Positions 16,038-26,437 are shown, counted from the first letter of the stretch. The stretch: 64,000 nt of DNA from Dissulfurirhabdus thermomarina (GCF_012979235.1 NZ_JAATWC010000007.1:62001-126000), one strand, 5' to 3'. Translations and numbers: made by a program. The notes: generated from the sequence alone by a model not told the origin.

Positions 16038-16915
16038 ACCTTTTCGGCCTCGAGTACCTGGCGGAGGTAGGCCCGGAACCGGCGCCCGAGTTCCGGGTGG
16101 TCCAGGGCGAAGCGGACCGTGGCCTGGAGGTAGCCGAACTTGTCGCCGGCGTCGAAGCGCTGCCCGTGGAACTCGTAGGCGTAGAGGCCCCGCTCGGCCC
16201 GGAGGAGGTCCAGGGCGTCGGTGAGCTGGATCTCGCCGCCCACGCCGGGGGTCGTCCGGCGGAGGCAGTCGAAGATCTCGGGCCGGAGGATGTAGCGGCC
16301 GATGATGGCCAGGTTGGAGTCCGTGGTGCCCGGGCGGGGTTTTTCGATGAGCCGGGTCACCTTGTAGACCCCCTCGGCCACGGGCTCGCCCTCCACGATC
16401 CCGTAGCGGTAGGTCTCCTCCGGCGGGACCCGCTGCACCGCCACCACGGCCTCGCCCACCTCCTGGAAGACGCCGCGCATCTGGAAGACGCAGGGGATGT
16501 CGGCGTCCACGAGGTCGTCGCCGAGCACCACGGCGAAGGGCTCGTCGCCCACCACGGTCTCGGTGGCCCGGACGGCGTGGCCGAGGCCGAGGGGCTCCTT
16601 CTGCCGCACCGAGACCACGTCGATGAGCCGGGAGATGTGCTGGACCTCCCGGAGCAGGTCCTCCTTTCCCTTCTGGGCCAGGAAGGTCTCGAGCTCGAAG
16701 GAATAGTCGAAGTGGTCCTCGATGGCGGATTTCCCCGAGGCGGTGACCAGGATGACCTCCTTGAGCCCCGAGGCCACCACCTCTTCCACGATGTACTGGA
16801 TGGTGGGGCGGTCCACGATGGTGAGCATCTCCTTGGGGATCGCCTTGGTGGCCGGGAGGAATCGGGTGCCGAGGCCGGCCACGGGCACCACCGCCTTGCG
16901 GATCTCATCGGTCAT
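16034..16915 (-). CDS. galU: UTP-glucose-1-phosphate uridylyltransferase
   Basis: GalU makes UDP-glucose for envelope polysaccharides. The 293-residue product has the nucleotidyltransferase loop VPVAGLGTRFLPATKAIPKEM, then ILVTASGKSAIEDHFD, FAVVLGDDLVD with the metal-binding Asp, and LIEKPRPGTTDSNLAIIGRYI. Length is normal. The ATG has an AGGA-type site. It lies 37 bp after the SOD-like gene and overlaps priA, so all three are probably co-transcribed even though their functions differ. Confidence 0.97.
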   Translation of the reverse strand: MTDEIRKAVVPVAGLGTRFLPATKAIPKEMLTIVDRPTIQYIVEEVVASGLKEVILVTASGKSAIEDHFDYSFELETFLAQKGKEDLLREVQHISRLIDVVSVRQKEPLGLGHAVRATETVVGDEPFAVVLGDDLVDADIPCVFQMRGVFQEVGEAVVAVQRVPPEETYRYGIVEGEPVAEGVYKVTRLIEKPRPGTTDSNLAIIGRYILRPEIFDCLRRTTPGVGGEIQLTDALDLLRAERGLYAYEFHGQRFDAGDKFGYLQATVRFALDHPELGRRFRAYLRQVLEAEKV

Positions 16916-16952
16916 GTCCTGCTCCCAGTTCGACTTTTCGGGGGGCCGTCGG

Positions 16953-17642
16953 TCATGCGCCGCCTCGGGCGGCCTCGAGCCGGGCCGCCACCACGTTCCA
17001 ATCCACGCGCTTCCTCCAGGCGGCGAGGTAGGCCTCGGGCCGGCCCAGGTAGTCGAGGACCCAGGCGTGCTCGTGGAGGTCCACCACCAGGAGGGGGGCG
17101 GCCGTGGCGGGCCACTGGCGGTCGTCGTCGGTGCCCACGTTCCGGAGCCCGCCGCCGGCCGGGTCCCACACCAGGGCGGCCCAGGCCCGCGCGGCCAGGG
17201 CCGTGGCCCGAAGGTGCACCCACCAGCGGTCGAGGGAGCCGAAGGCCCTTCGCAGGGCCGCTTCCAGGGCGGGGGGCGGGGTCACGGACCGGGGGGTCAG
17301 GGCGCCGAAGTAGCTCTGGTGCAGGACGAGGGCGTTTCGGCACTCGAGCCACTCGGCCTGGTGGGCGCGCAACCGGCCGGTGCCGGCGTCCGCCTCCGCC
17401 AGGTCCAGCCGGGCCTCCGCCTGGTCCAGGGCCTGGAGCCGCCGCCGGAGGGTCTCGTAGAGGGCGAGGTGTTCCCGGATCAGGCTGGCGGAGAAGCCTT
17501 CCAGGGCCCCGGCCAGGCGGGCGGGATCGAACCCGGTGGCGGCTGCGGGGGCCGCCGCGGCCAGGGGCGCCGCGACCACGGCCGCCGCCGAGCCCGCCAG
17601 CCCGAGGAGGAACCGCCGCCGGTCTTCGGTTTTGTCGGCCAT
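16953..17642 (-). CDS. Exported Fe/Mn superoxide dismutase-like protein (diverged)
   Basis: The 229-residue protein begins with a Tat-type signal (DRRRFLLGLAGSAAAVV, cleavage near residue 35). The rest aligns with Fe/Mn superoxide dismutases. Four candidate metal ligands are kept: His58 (REHLALYETL), His108 (LVLHQSYF), Asp188 and His192 (VDLHEHAWVLDY). The C-terminus (YLAAWRKRVDWNVVAARL) matches the family closely. The conserved Trp of the DxWEHxxY signature is His190 here, and the N-terminal half is poorly conserved. It may be a periplasmic dismutase or a relative with a changed activity. It heads the galU-priA unit. Confidence 0.78.
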   Translation of the reverse strand: MADKTEDRRRFLLGLAGSAAAVVAAPLAAAAPAAATGFDPARLAGALEGFSASLIREHLALYETLRRRLQALDQAEARLDLAEADAGTGRLRAHQAEWLECRNALVLHQSYFGALTPRSVTPPPALEAALRRAFGSLDRWWVHLRATALAARAWAALVWDPAGGGLRNVGTDDDRQWPATAAPLLVVDLHEHAWVLDYLGRPEAYLAAWRKRVDWNVVAARLEAARGGA

Positions 17643-17751
17643 GTGAACCGTTCCGTGCAGGTTGAAGGGGGGACGTCCGACATGCCACGAACCCTGCCCA
17701 ACTTACTTGATGGAGCGGGAATTTCAAGCTTGCCCGGGCCCGCCGGGTGTC

Positions 17752-18414
17752 TCAGAAGAGCTCGGAGTCCACCATGGCCCGGCTGTCGAGGAAGGCCTTG
17801 TACCGGGCGTGCTTTTGCTCCAGTCCCTGCTTGAGGAGGTGGGCGAAGTCGCTGAGATCCAGGGGCGTGATGTTGAGGTCCACGCTGAGGAGGAAGCTCT
17901 TCAGGGTATCGTGCTTGTTGCCCCCCAGGTGGACCAGGACCAGGAACATCTCGCGCCGGACGTCCATGGGGAGCTGGTGGACGAAGCGAAGGATGGCCCG
18001 GGAATCGTCCGTGGCCTCGGCACCGCCCTGGTAGACCACCAGGACGTCGTAGACGTGGTAGCGGAGGCGGACGGCGAGTTCCCGCTCCTTCCGGACGGTG
18101 CGGACCTCGTAGCCCATCTCCGTGAGGGACTTCTCGATCTGGGTTCGGGCGTCGTACTCCGTGCAGTGGATGAGGGCGGTCTGCGTCCCGGGCGGGAAGT
18201 ATTCCTGGAGGTCCTCCTCGCCGCCGCCGGGCTCGGGGGCGGCGGGCGCGGTTGTGGCCGAGGGGCCGGGGGGCGGCGGCGCTGCCGCGGGTCGGGCCTG
18301 GACGGGGAACCGTTGCTGGCACTGGGGGCAGGTCACGTAGGCCGTGCCCGTGGCCGGGATCTTCTCGTCGGGGATGTTGTAGCTTCGCTGGCAACCGGGG
18401 CAGGTGACGTTCAC
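17752..18414 (-). CDS. Zinc-ribbon protein downstream of pilT-like genes
   Basis: The 220-residue protein starts with an MJ0042-type zinc ribbon (CPGCQRSYNIPDEKIP then VTCPQCQQRFPV, residues 5-38), then a Pro/Ala linker to about residue 65. A globular alpha/beta domain follows (TALIHCTEYDARTQIEKSL, YHVYDVLVVYQGG, REMFLVLVHLGG) that looks like a receiver-type fold without clear phosphorylation residues. GTG start with CAGGAGAAAG. It is the third gene of a pilT-pilT paralog-zinc ribbon operon (21 bp gap), suggesting a regulatory role in type IV pilus function; this is inference. Confidence 0.8.
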   Translation of the reverse strand: MNVTCPGCQRSYNIPDEKIPATGTAYVTCPQCQQRFPVQARPAAAPPPPGPSATTAPAAPEPGGGEEDLQEYFPPGTQTALIHCTEYDARTQIEKSLTEMGYEVRTVRKERELAVRLRYHVYDVLVVYQGGAEATDDSRAILRFVHQLPMDVRREMFLVLVHLGGNKHDTLKSFLLSVDLNITPLDLSDFAHLLKQGLEQKHARYKAFLDSRAMVDSELF

Positions 18415-18435
18415 GGCTTTCTCCTGGCGCGGGCC

Positions 18436-19593
18436 CTACCGGTAGTCCTGTTCCAGGGAGAGCCCCTCGATGTCCGAGGTCTTCTCGCCCTTGGCGCTCT
18501 TGATCTGGTCCACGCCCTGGCGGACCTTGGCCTGGCTGGTGGCGTAGGCCACGGCGGTCTCCTCGGAGATGATGCCGGCCCGGAAGAGCTCGATGATGTG
18601 CTGGTCGAAGGTCTGCATCTTGTAGGCGCTGCCGGCGTCCATGATCTCGTAGAAGGTCTTTCCCTCGCGCTCGCCGTGGAGGATGCTGTCCTTGACCCGG
18701 AGGTTGTTCTGGAGGATCTCGAAGGCGGCCTGGCGCCCGCCGCCCACCTTGGGGAGCAGCCGCTGGGCCACCACCCAGCGCAGGGTGTCGGCCAGGCGGA
18801 ACCGGACCTGCTGCTCCTCCTCGGCGGAGAAGAGACCGATGATCCGGTTGATGGTGTGGCCGGCGTTGACCGTGTGCAGGGTGCTGAAGACCAGGTGGCC
18901 GGTCTCGGCGGCGTTGAGGGCGATCTCCATGGTCTCCCGGTCGCGGATCTCGCCCACCAGGATGACGTGGGGGGCCTGGCGCATGGCCGCCCGCAGGCCG
19001 TTGGCGAAGGTGTCGAAGTCCTTTCCCAGCTCCCGCTGGTTGAAGGTGGCCTTTTTGTGGTGGTGGACGTACTCGATGGGGTCCTCGAGGGAGATGATGT
19101 GGAGCGGCTCGTTCTCGTTGATCTCGTCGAGGATGGCCGCCAGCGACGTGGTCTTGCCCGTCCCGGTGGCGCCCACGAAGAGGATGATCCCGTTCTTCTC
19201 CTTGGCCATGTCGTGAAAGCATTCCGGCAGGTCGAGGCCCTGGATGGTGGGGATCTCGCTCTCGAGTTTCCGCATCACGATGCTGATGTAGCCCTTCTGG
19301 GAGAAGATGTTGACGCGGAAGCGGGGGCCGTCGGGGATGAAGTAGGAGAAGTCGCAGGAGCCGTGGGTGAAGAGGTCCGTCAGGAGCCGGCGGTTGTTGT
19401 CGATGAGGGCCAGCGCCAGCTGTTCCGTCTGGAAGCCGGTCAGCTCCCCGGTGGCCAGTTCCATGTCCACGGGGTGGAGGAGGCCGTCGGCGGCGATCTG
19501 GAAGGGGCGGCCCACGGCGAAGTTGAGGTCCGAGATCCGGGGATGGGCCTGGAGGAGCCGCGTGAGCAGGATGTCGAGTTCCGCCTTTCTCAT
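18436..19593 (-). CDS. PilT/PilU-family pilus retraction ATPase
   Basis: This is a 385-residue hexameric secretion ATPase. An N-terminal PAS-like domain (about 1-110) precedes the core with Walker A GATGTGKTTSLAA, the Asp box LHIISLEDPIEYVH, Walker B ILVGEIRDRETM, and the His box TGHLVFSTLHTVNAGHTINR. It starts with ATG overlapping the pilT stop (ATGA). As the second copy behind pilT it probably plays the PilU role, an accessory ATPase aiding pilus disassembly at the inner membrane, but PilU identity is inferred from order and not from a diagnostic motif. Confidence 0.9.
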   Translation of the reverse strand: MRKAELDILLTRLLQAHPRISDLNFAVGRPFQIAADGLLHPVDMELATGELTGFQTEQLALALIDNNRRLLTDLFTHGSCDFSYFIPDGPRFRVNIFSQKGYISIVMRKLESEIPTIQGLDLPECFHDMAKEKNGIILFVGATGTGKTTSLAAILDEINENEPLHIISLEDPIEYVHHHKKATFNQRELGKDFDTFANGLRAAMRQAPHVILVGEIRDRETMEIALNAAETGHLVFSTLHTVNAGHTINRIIGLFSAEEEQQVRFRLADTLRWVVAQRLLPKVGGGRQAAFEILQNNLRVKDSILHGEREGKTFYEIMDAGSAYKMQTFDQHIIELFRAGIISEETAVAYATSQAKVRQGVDQIKSAKGEKTSDIEGLSLEQDYR

Positions 19594-20678
19594 CCCCCGA
19601 CCTCCGTGAAGTCCTGGGGCGCGCTGGTGGCGAAGGGCCGGAACTTGGCCTTGTCCACGCACTTGGTGTAGGCCTCGTCGGCGCTGATCCAGCCCTTCTG
19701 GAGGAGTTCCATGATGGCGTCGTCCAGGGTCTGCATGCCGAACTTGCGCCCGGTTTGCATGGCGGAGGGCAGCTGGTAGGTCTTGCTCTCGCGGATGAGG
19801 TTCCGGACGCCCGGGGTGGCGACGAGGATCTCGAAGGCCACGCAGCGGCCGAGGATGTCGATCCGCTTGAACATGGTCTGGGAGATGACGGCCCGGATGG
19901 CGTCGGCGAAGCTGGCCCGCACCTGGGCCTGCTGGGTCTCGGGGAAGATCTCGATCACCCGGTCCACGGTCTTGGCGGCGCTGATGGTGTGGAGGGTCCC
20001 CATGACGAGGTGCCCGGTCATGGCGGCCTCGATGGCCAGCGAGATGGTCTCGAGGTCGCGGAGCTCGCCCACCAGGATGATGTCCGGGTCCTCGCGGAGG
20101 GCCCCCCGGAGCGCGGCGCTGAAGGACTGGGTGTGGGTCCCCACCTCCCGGTGGTTCACCAGGCAGTTCTTGCTCTCGTGGACGAACTCGATGGGGTCCT
20201 CGATGGTGATGATGTGGTCTTTCCGGACGCGGTTGGCGTGGTCCACGATGGCGGCGAGGGTGGTGGATTTCCCGCTCCCCGTGGGGCCGGTGACCAGGAC
20301 GAGCCCGCGCGGCAGCTCCGCCAGCTTGGTCATGACCGGGGGGAGGCCCAGCTCCTCGGCCGTCATTATTTTGTCGGGGATCTCCCGGAAGACCGCGGCC
20401 ACCCCGAGCCGCTGCCGGAAGAAGTTGGCGCGGTAGCGCGCCAGCCCCGGGATCTCGTAGCCGAAGTCCACGTCGCCCGTCTCCTCGAACTGCTTGATCT
20501 TGATTTCCGGGGCGATCTCGTAGAGCATGGCCTTGAGCTCGTCGTTGTCGAGCGGCGGATACTTCACCCGCTGGAGATCCCCGGCGATCCTGAGGATGGG
20601 CTGGGAGCCCGCGGCGAGGTGGAGGTCCGAGGCCTTCTGCTCGTGCATCAACTTGAAGAATGCGTCTATCTTCGCCAT
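19590..20678 (-). CDS. pilT: Type IV pilus twitching motility ATPase PilT
   Basis: PilT drives retraction of type IV pili by depolymerising pilin. The 362-residue product starts MAKIDAFFKLMHEQKASDLHL (cut: KIDAFFKLMHEQKASDLHL) and has Walker A VTGPTGSGKSTTLAAIVDH, the Asp box IITIEDPIEFVH, Walker B ILVGELRDLETI, the His box TGHLVMGTLHTISAAKTVDR, and the PilT-specific C-terminal region around GMQTLDDAIMELL. Length is near the usual 345-360. ATG 20678 has GAGGG; an in-frame start at 20705 lacks one. First gene of a three-gene operon, divergent from ftsE. No pilin or pilus assembly gene is in the window. Confidence 0.95.
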   Translation of the reverse strand: MAKIDAFFKLMHEQKASDLHLAAGSQPILRIAGDLQRVKYPPLDNDELKAMLYEIAPEIKIKQFEETGDVDFGYEIPGLARYRANFFRQRLGVAAVFREIPDKIMTAEELGLPPVMTKLAELPRGLVLVTGPTGSGKSTTLAAIVDHANRVRKDHIITIEDPIEFVHESKNCLVNHREVGTHTQSFSAALRGALREDPDIILVGELRDLETISLAIEAAMTGHLVMGTLHTISAAKTVDRVIEIFPETQQAQVRASFADAIRAVISQTMFKRIDILGRCVAFEILVATPGVRNLIRESKTYQLPSAMQTGRKFGMQTLDDAIMELLQKGWISADEAYTKCVDKAKFRPFATSAPQDFTEVGG

Positions 20679-20821
20679 GTGCGTGCCCTCGATGGTGCCT
20701 GGCATCCCCGGCCCGGGGGGCGGGGGGTCCGTCGCGGCGCCGCCGGCGCCGGACCACTTCTCCTATCGGCCGAAGCCGGTCTCCGGTTTAGCATTCCCGG
20801 CGCCGGCCCGGACCCGGAACG

Positions 20822-20837
20822 TGGCCCGGGGATTGCT
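20822..20837 (+). promoter_or_regulatory. Candidate sigma-54 promoter of the ftsE operon
   Basis: TGGCCCG, 4 nt, TTGCT gives GG (20823-20824) and GC (20835-20836) with the required 10 bp between them. It differs from the consensus TGGCACG-N4-TTGC[AT] at one position. It lies 120 bp upstream of the ftsE ATG in the pilT-ftsE divergent gap, where I see no good sigma-70 promoter. No clear activator site is visible upstream. Confidence 0.5.
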
Positions 20838-20957
20838 TCCCCACGGTCCGGGGCCCGGCCCCGGCCCGGGCTTTCCGCCGCCGCCGGATCGTGGTAGAGA
20901 CCTGCCGGGGCCCGGCGGGGCCCAGCCGACAATCCATCACCCGCGGGAGTGGCCGAC

Positions 20958-21629
<672 letters not shown>

Positions 21630-21632
21630 GCC

Positions 21633-22514
21633 ATGATGGGGGTCTTTCTCCGGCGGGCGGCCTCGGACCTCCGCCAGCACCTCGGGATGCAGTTCGTGAC
21701 CACGGTGGTGGTGGCGCTCTCCATCCTCATCTTCGTCTTTTTTGCACTCATCTACCACAACCTGCAACGCTTCGTGGAGCGGTTCGGCCGGGAACTCGGG
21801 GTGGTGGTCTACCTCCAGCCGGACATCGACCAGGAGCGGATCCCCCAGATGTACCAGGACCTCATCGGGCTGCCGGAGGTGGCCACGGTGCGCTACGTCT
21901 CCTCCGAAGAGGCCTTCAAGCGGCTCCAGGGCTACCTCGAGTCGGAGCCGGGAATCCTGGAGGGGGTCGATCCCCGGATCATCCCGCCCGCCTTCGAGAT
22001 CCAGATCGACAAGGCCGTCTTCAACGTGGGCCGCGTCCGCGAGCTGGCCGAGAAGGTCCAGAAGTGGCCCGGTGTGGCCCAGGTCCAGTACGGACGTGAG
22101 TGGCTGCACCGGCTGGAGCTCTTCTCCGGCTTCCTCCGGGCGGTGGTGGCGGCGAGCGGGCTCCTGCTGCTGCTCACCGCCACCTTCGTGGTGGCCAACA
22201 CCATCAAGCTCACCGTCTACGCCCGGCAGGACGAACTGGAGATCCTCCGCCTGGTGGGCGCCACCAACGCCTACATCCAGGGCCCCTTCCTCTTCGAGGC
22301 CTTCCTCCAGGGCTTCGTGGGGTCCGCGGCCGCCCTGGCGGCGCTCTACGTGGGCTACCGCTACGTCCAGGGCCTCATGACGGGCTCGGGGCTCCTCCGG
22401 GACGTCCACTTGGCCTTTCTCCCGCCCGAGGCGGTGGCCGCCGTGGTGGGGGGGAGCGTCTTCCTGTGCGTCCTCGGCACCGCCCTGGCCATGAGGAGAT
22501 TCCTCCGGCTGTGA
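21633..22514 (+). CDS. ftsX: Cell division permease-like protein FtsX
   Basis: The 293-residue membrane partner of FtsE has the family topology: one TM helix near residues 22-44 ([19 protein letters not shown]), an extracytoplasmic domain (about 45-170) of the FtsX ECD type that contacts EnvC, then three TM helices (about 172-195, 228-245, 265-285). The conserved cytoplasmic loop [18 protein letters not shown] is the coupling segment. It starts 3 bp after ftsE ends and overlaps envC as GTGA, so stoichiometric synthesis is likely. FtsEX transports nothing known; it transmits ATP-driven shape change to the periplasm. Confidence 0.97.
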   Translation: MMGVFLRRAASDLRQHLGMQFVTTVVVALSILIFVFFALIYHNLQRFVERFGRELGVVVYLQPDIDQERIPQMYQDLIGLPEVATVRYVSSEEAFKRLQGYLESEPGILEGVDPRIIPPAFEIQIDKAVFNVGRVRELAEKVQKWPGVAQVQYGREWLHRLELFSGFLRAVVAASGLLLLLTATFVVANTIKLTVYARQDELEILRLVGATNAYIQGPFLFEAFLQGFVGSAAALAALYVGYRYVQGLMTGSGLLRDVHLAFLPPEAVAAVVGGSVFLCVLGTALAMRRFLRL

Positions 22515-23716
22515 AGGTCCTCCGGTTCCTCCTCCTGCTCCTCCTCTTGTGCCCGTCCGGCCCGGTCCAGGCCGACGACGTGATCCAGGAGGAGCTCCGC
22601 CAGCAGCGCCAGCGCCTCGAGGCGGTGGAGTCCGAGATCGCCGAGCAGCGGCTCCGGGCCGAGGAGGTGGCCGCCAGCGAGAAGACCGTCCTCGGCGAGC
22701 TGGCGGCCCTGGAGGCCCGGATCTCCCGCCAGTGGGAGCAGCTGGACGCCACGCGGCGGGCCTGGACCCAGAAGGAGCTCGCCCTCATGGAGACCCAGGA
22801 GTCCCTCGCCAAGCAGCGGAAGGCCCTGGCCGATCTCCGCCGCCAGCTGGAGCGGCGCCTCCGGGCCTACTACCAGATGGGGACGGTGGGCACCCTGAAC
22901 GTCCTCTTCGCGGCGGATTCCTTCCCGGAGATGATCTCCCGCGAGGCCTACATCCGGCGCATCCTCTCCCGCGACAAGGACCTGCGCGGGCGGTACCGGC
23001 GGCGCCTGGCGGAGCTCAAGGCCACCGCCGCGCGGCTCGAACGGGACCGGGCGGCCCTCAAGAAGGCGGCGGCCCGCCTCGAGGCCGAGGCCCTTCGGCT
23101 CGAGGAACGAAAGCGCGAGCGCGAGGCCTTCGTCCAGGAGCTTCGCCAGCAGGGGGAGCGCTACCGGGCCCTCCTCGCCGAGCTGGAATCGGCCAAGCAG
23201 TCCCTCGAGGCGGTCATCGGGCAGCTGTCCCGGGCGGTTGCCCGGGCGAAGGCGGGCGTCCCGGACACGGCCGCCTTCGAGGCCCAGAAGGGGCGGCTTC
23301 TGCCCCCCGTCCGGCGGGGCCGCCTCCTCTATTCCACCTCCAAGGCGGACGACGCCGCCGGCCACCTGGTGCTCCAGGGGGCGGGGGTGGTCTTCGGCGC
23401 CCCGTACGGGAGCGAGATCCGGGCGGTCTTCGACGGCCACGTGGTCTACAACGACGTGCTGCCCGGCTACGGGAAGGTGCTCATCATCGACCACGGGGAG
23501 GGGTTCTACAGCCTGGTGGCCCAGGGGGCGAAGTACTTCAAGGCCGTGGGTGACGAGGTGAGCGAGGGGGAAACGGTGGGCCTCGTCGGCGGCGGACCGT
23601 GGGCCGACGAGGGCGTCTATTTCGAGATACGCTACAAGGGAAAGGCCGAGGATCCCCTGGCCTGGCTGGACCGGGAGGTGCTCGACCAGATGGCGGCGCA
23701 GGCGGAGCAGCCCTGA
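22511..23716 (+). CDS. envC: Murein hydrolase activator EnvC
   Basis: This is a 401-residue periplasmic protein. A signal peptide (residues 1-19) is followed by a long coiled coil (about 22-255, for example [20 protein letters not shown] and [18 protein letters not shown]) that docks on FtsX. A C-terminal LytM/M23-fold domain follows (about 285-395: [38 protein letters not shown]). The HxxxD and HxH zinc ligands of active LytM enzymes are not all present, as expected for an activator of amidases and not a hydrolase. GTG start overlapping the ftsX stop. Together with ftsEX and ctpA it forms a septal cell-wall splitting module. Confidence 0.94.
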   Translation: MKVLRFLLLLLLLCPSGPVQADDVIQEELRQQRQRLEAVESEIAEQRLRAEEVAASEKTVLGELAALEARISRQWEQLDATRRAWTQKELALMETQESLAKQRKALADLRRQLERRLRAYYQMGTVGTLNVLFAADSFPEMISREAYIRRILSRDKDLRGRYRRRLAELKATAARLERDRAALKKAAARLEAEALRLEERKREREAFVQELRQQGERYRALLAELESAKQSLEAVIGQLSRAVARAKAGVPDTAAFEAQKGRLLPPVRRGRLLYSTSKADDAAGHLVLQGAGVVFGAPYGSEIRAVFDGHVVYNDVLPGYGKVLIIDHGEGFYSLVAQGAKYFKAVGDEVSEGETVGLVGGGPWADEGVYFEIRYKGKAEDPLAWLDREVLDQMAAQAEQP

Positions 23717-23759
23717 GGCGGCGGCCCGGACCGCGCCCGGGAGAACGGAGTCGATGGAG

Positions 23760-25055
23760 ATGAAGAGACGTGCATGGATGCTGCGGCCCGCGGCCTGGGT
23801 CCTCTTGGCGGTCCTTTTCCTGGGGGGCGGGGCGCCGGGGGCCCTCGCCGGCGAAGACGACACCTACCGGCATCTTAAGACCTTCGCCGCCGTGCTGGAC
23901 CTCGTGGAACGCAACTACGTGGAGGAGGTGGACCCCCAGAAGGCCATCTACGGGGCCATCAACGGGATGCTGGCCGCCCTCGATCCCTACTCCTCGTTCC
24001 TCACCCCCGAGGAATACGGCGAGATGAACGTGGAGACCGAGGGCCGCTTCACCGGGATCGGGATCGAGATCTCCATCCGGGACGGCGTCCTCACGGTGGT
24101 GGCGCCCATCGAGGGGACGCCGGCGGACCGGGCGGGGATCCGCTCCAACGACCGCATCCTCAAGATCGACGGGGTCTCCACCAAGAACATGACCATGTTC
24201 GAGGCGGTCAAGCGGCTCCGGGGCCCCAAGGGATCCAAGGTGACGCTCTCCATCTACCGGGAGGGCTGGCAGCAGCTCCAGGACGTGGAGATCGTCCGCG
24301 ACGTCATCCCCATCCGGAGCGTCCGGTGGGGGCGGCTCGAGGACGGCTACGGCTACGTCCGCATCTCCACCTTCCAGCACAAGCACACCACCGCCGACGT
24401 CCGAAAGGCCCTTCGCGCCCTGGAGGGGAAGGCCGGGCTCCGGGGGCTCGTCCTGGACCTCCGGAACAACCCCGGCGGCCTCCTCGACCAGGCCATCGGG
24501 GTGGCCGACCTCTTCCTGGACGAGGGACTCATCGTCTACACCGACGGCCGGCTCAAGGAGCAGCAGAAGAAGTACTACGCCCGCAAGAACGGGCACCCGC
24601 GCACCTACCCCGTAGTGGTTTTGGTCAACGGGGGCAGCGCCAGCGCCTCGGAGATCGTGACGGGCGCCCTCCAGGACCACCACCGGGCCCTCGTCCTGGG
24701 GACCAAGACCTTCGGCAAGGCCTCCGTCCAGACCATCATCCCCCTGGAGGACGGCGCCGCCCTCCGGCTGACCACGGCCCACTACTTCACCCCGGCCGGG
24801 CGTTCCATCCACGAAAAGGGCATCGTCCCCGACCTCGTGGTGCCCTACGTCGAGGCGGCGCCGGAGGCGGAGGAGGCCGGGCAGGGGCTCTACGAGCGCC
24901 TCGGCGTGGCGGAGCGGCAGAAGCCGGAGGCCGCCAAGGCCGAGAGCGGCGGCAGCCAGGTTCCCATGGACAACCAGATCGAGGAGGCGCTCCGGATCCT
25001 CAAGGCCTGGGACGTCTTCTCCCGGGCCGCCGCGGCGGGCGAGGTCCGGGGCTAG
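23760..25055 (+). CDS. ctpA: C-terminal processing peptidase (S41 family)
   Basis: This is a 431-residue periplasmic serine protease. A signal peptide (1-30) is followed by a helical N-terminal region ([20 protein letters not shown]), a PDZ domain (about 95-175, [13 protein letters not shown] to [11 protein letters not shown]) and the S41 core. The Ser-Lys dyad is in [15 protein letters not shown] and [11 protein letters not shown], and [15 protein letters not shown] is conserved. Such proteases trim periplasmic proteins and often control murein hydrolases, which fits its place after envC. ATG 23760 has GGAG 9 nt away; ATG 23754 is too close to that site. Confidence 0.95.
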   Translation: MKRRAWMLRPAAWVLLAVLFLGGGAPGALAGEDDTYRHLKTFAAVLDLVERNYVEEVDPQKAIYGAINGMLAALDPYSSFLTPEEYGEMNVETEGRFTGIGIEISIRDGVLTVVAPIEGTPADRAGIRSNDRILKIDGVSTKNMTMFEAVKRLRGPKGSKVTLSIYREGWQQLQDVEIVRDVIPIRSVRWGRLEDGYGYVRISTFQHKHTTADVRKALRALEGKAGLRGLVLDLRNNPGGLLDQAIGVADLFLDEGLIVYTDGRLKEQQKKYYARKNGHPRTYPVVVLVNGGSASASEIVTGALQDHHRALVLGTKTFGKASVQTIIPLEDGAALRLTTAHYFTPAGRSIHEKGIVPDLVVPYVEAAPEAEEAGQGLYERLGVAERQKPEAAKAESGGSQVPMDNQIEEALRILKAWDVFSRAAAAGEVRG

Positions 25056-25064
25056 GGGGCGCGG

Positions 25065-25952
25065 GTGGCCGGCCGGCGGCGCACTCGAAGGCGGCGGAGA
25101 CCGCGGCCCCGGCGCCGTCTCTGGCCCGCGGTCTTCGCCTGTTCCCTGGCGGGCGTGGCCGCGGCCGCCGTGGCCCTGGCCTACCTCTGGCCCCTGGGCG
25201 GTCCCGCCGGCGGCGGGGCCCGGCCGCCCTTCGAGGAGCGGGTTCGGCCGGGGCCGCCGCCCGCCCCCGCCGCGCGCTCTCCGCGGCCCCACGCCCGCCC
25301 GCGGGTGGCGCTCCTCATCGACGACCTCGGCTATGACCTCGAGCTGGACCGGGCCTTCTACGAGATCGACGCCGACCTGTCCTTCTCCTTCCTCCCCGGG
25401 GCGCCCTATACGGAGGTCCTGGCGGGGGAGGCGGCGCGCCGGGGACGGGACGTCTTGGTCCACGTGCCCATGGAACCCATGGACCCCGGGGTGGACCCCG
25501 GCCCGGGGGCCCTCCGGGTGGACCTTCCCCCGGGGGAACTCCGGGCGCGCCTGCGCTGGTGCCTCTCGGAGGTGCCCGGGGCGGTGGGCGCCAACAACCA
25601 CATGGGGTCCCGCTTCACCCGGGACGCCGCGGCCATGTCCGTGGTGCTGGCGGAACTCAGGCACCGGGGGCTCTTCTTCGTGGACAGCCGCACCGCCTCC
25701 GGGAGCACGGGGCTTGCCACCGCCGCCGCGCTGGGGGTCCCCGCGGCGGCCCGGACGGTCTTCCTGGACGACGATCCCTCCCCGCGGGCCATCCGACGCC
25801 AGCTGCGCCGGGTGGTGGCGGCGGCCCGCCGCCGGGGCGAGGTGGTGGCCATCGGGCATCCCTACCCCGCCACCTGGGAGGTGCTGTCCGAGGAACTGCC
25901 CCGGCTCCGGTCCCAGGTGGAGCTGGTGCCGGTGCACGTCCTGGTCAAGTAG
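25065..25952 (+). CDS. Divergent polysaccharide deacetylase (YibQ / DUF610 family)
   Basis: The 295-residue protein has an extremely Arg-rich N-terminus (about 20 residues), a TM helix (20-43), a proline-rich linker, then a NodB-like fold of the divergent deacetylase family: [58 protein letters not shown] and [14 protein letters not shown]. The Asp-His-His metal set is recognisable, and a peptidoglycan or other polysaccharide substrate is likely but unproven. GTG start 9 bp after ctpA. The order envC-ctpA-yibQ-like is widespread in Proteobacteria. Confidence 0.9.
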   Translation: MAGRRRTRRRRRPRPRRRLWPAVFACSLAGVAAAAVALAYLWPLGGPAGGGARPPFEERVRPGPPPAPAARSPRPHARPRVALLIDDLGYDLELDRAFYEIDADLSFSFLPGAPYTEVLAGEAARRGRDVLVHVPMEPMDPGVDPGPGALRVDLPPGELRARLRWCLSEVPGAVGANNHMGSRFTRDAAAMSVVLAELRHRGLFFVDSRTASGSTGLATAAALGVPAAARTVFLDDDPSPRAIRRQLRRVVAAARRRGEVVAIGHPYPATWEVLSEELPRLRSQVELVPVHVLVK

Positions 25953-25998
25953 GACGGCTGCTTGTCAGTCAAAGAAATCTCGGCCGAGGAGGGCTGCC

Positions 25999-26427
25999 AT
26001 GACGGCAGGAGAAGACGGCCCGAAGTACGGCGAGGCGGCGGTGGCGGCGGCCCGGCTCGAACCCTGGCCCAACCCCTGCCCCGAGCGGGACTACACCGTG
26101 GAGATCTCCTTCCCGGAGTTCACGTGCCTGTGCCCGCGCTCGGGCTACCCGGACTTCGCCACCATCCGGATCCGCTACGTGCCCGACCGCTTCATCGTGG
26201 AGCTCAAGTCCCTCAAGCTCTACCTGAACGGGTTCCGGCAGACCTACATCTCCCACGAGGAGGCCACCAACCGCATCTACGCGGACCTCGTGGCGGTCAT
26301 CCAGCCCCGGTCCATCGAGGTGGTGGGGGACTTCCACCCCCGGGGCAACGTCCACACGGTGGTCCGGGTCGCCGGGCCCCAGACGGGGGACTCGCCGGGG
26401 AGGAGCGGCCCGGCCGCGTCCGGGTGA
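25999..26427 (+). CDS. queF: NADPH-dependent 7-cyano-7-deazaguanine reductase
   Basis: QueF reduces preQ0 to preQ1, a four-electron nitrile reduction in queuosine biosynthesis. The 142-residue product is the short (type I, unimodular) form. The thioimide-forming cysteine is in [17 protein letters not shown], the QueF motif is [16 protein letters not shown], and HEEATNRI supplies the conserved substrate Glu. ATG with GAGGAGGG. It lies 46 bp after the deacetylase gene on the same strand and may be the last member of the ftsE operon. Confidence 0.97.
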   Translation: MTAGEDGPKYGEAAVAAARLEPWPNPCPERDYTVEISFPEFTCLCPRSGYPDFATIRIRYVPDRFIVELKSLKLYLNGFRQTYISHEEATNRIYADLVAVIQPRSIEVVGDFHPRGNVHTVVRVAGPQTGDSPGRSGPAASG

Positions 26428-26437
26428 TGCCGCATCC

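Noticed and set aside
20780-20800. Minus-strand GG-N10-GC element toward pilT
   Set aside because: About four mismatches to the consensus in a very GC-rich stretch; chance is a sufficient explanation.
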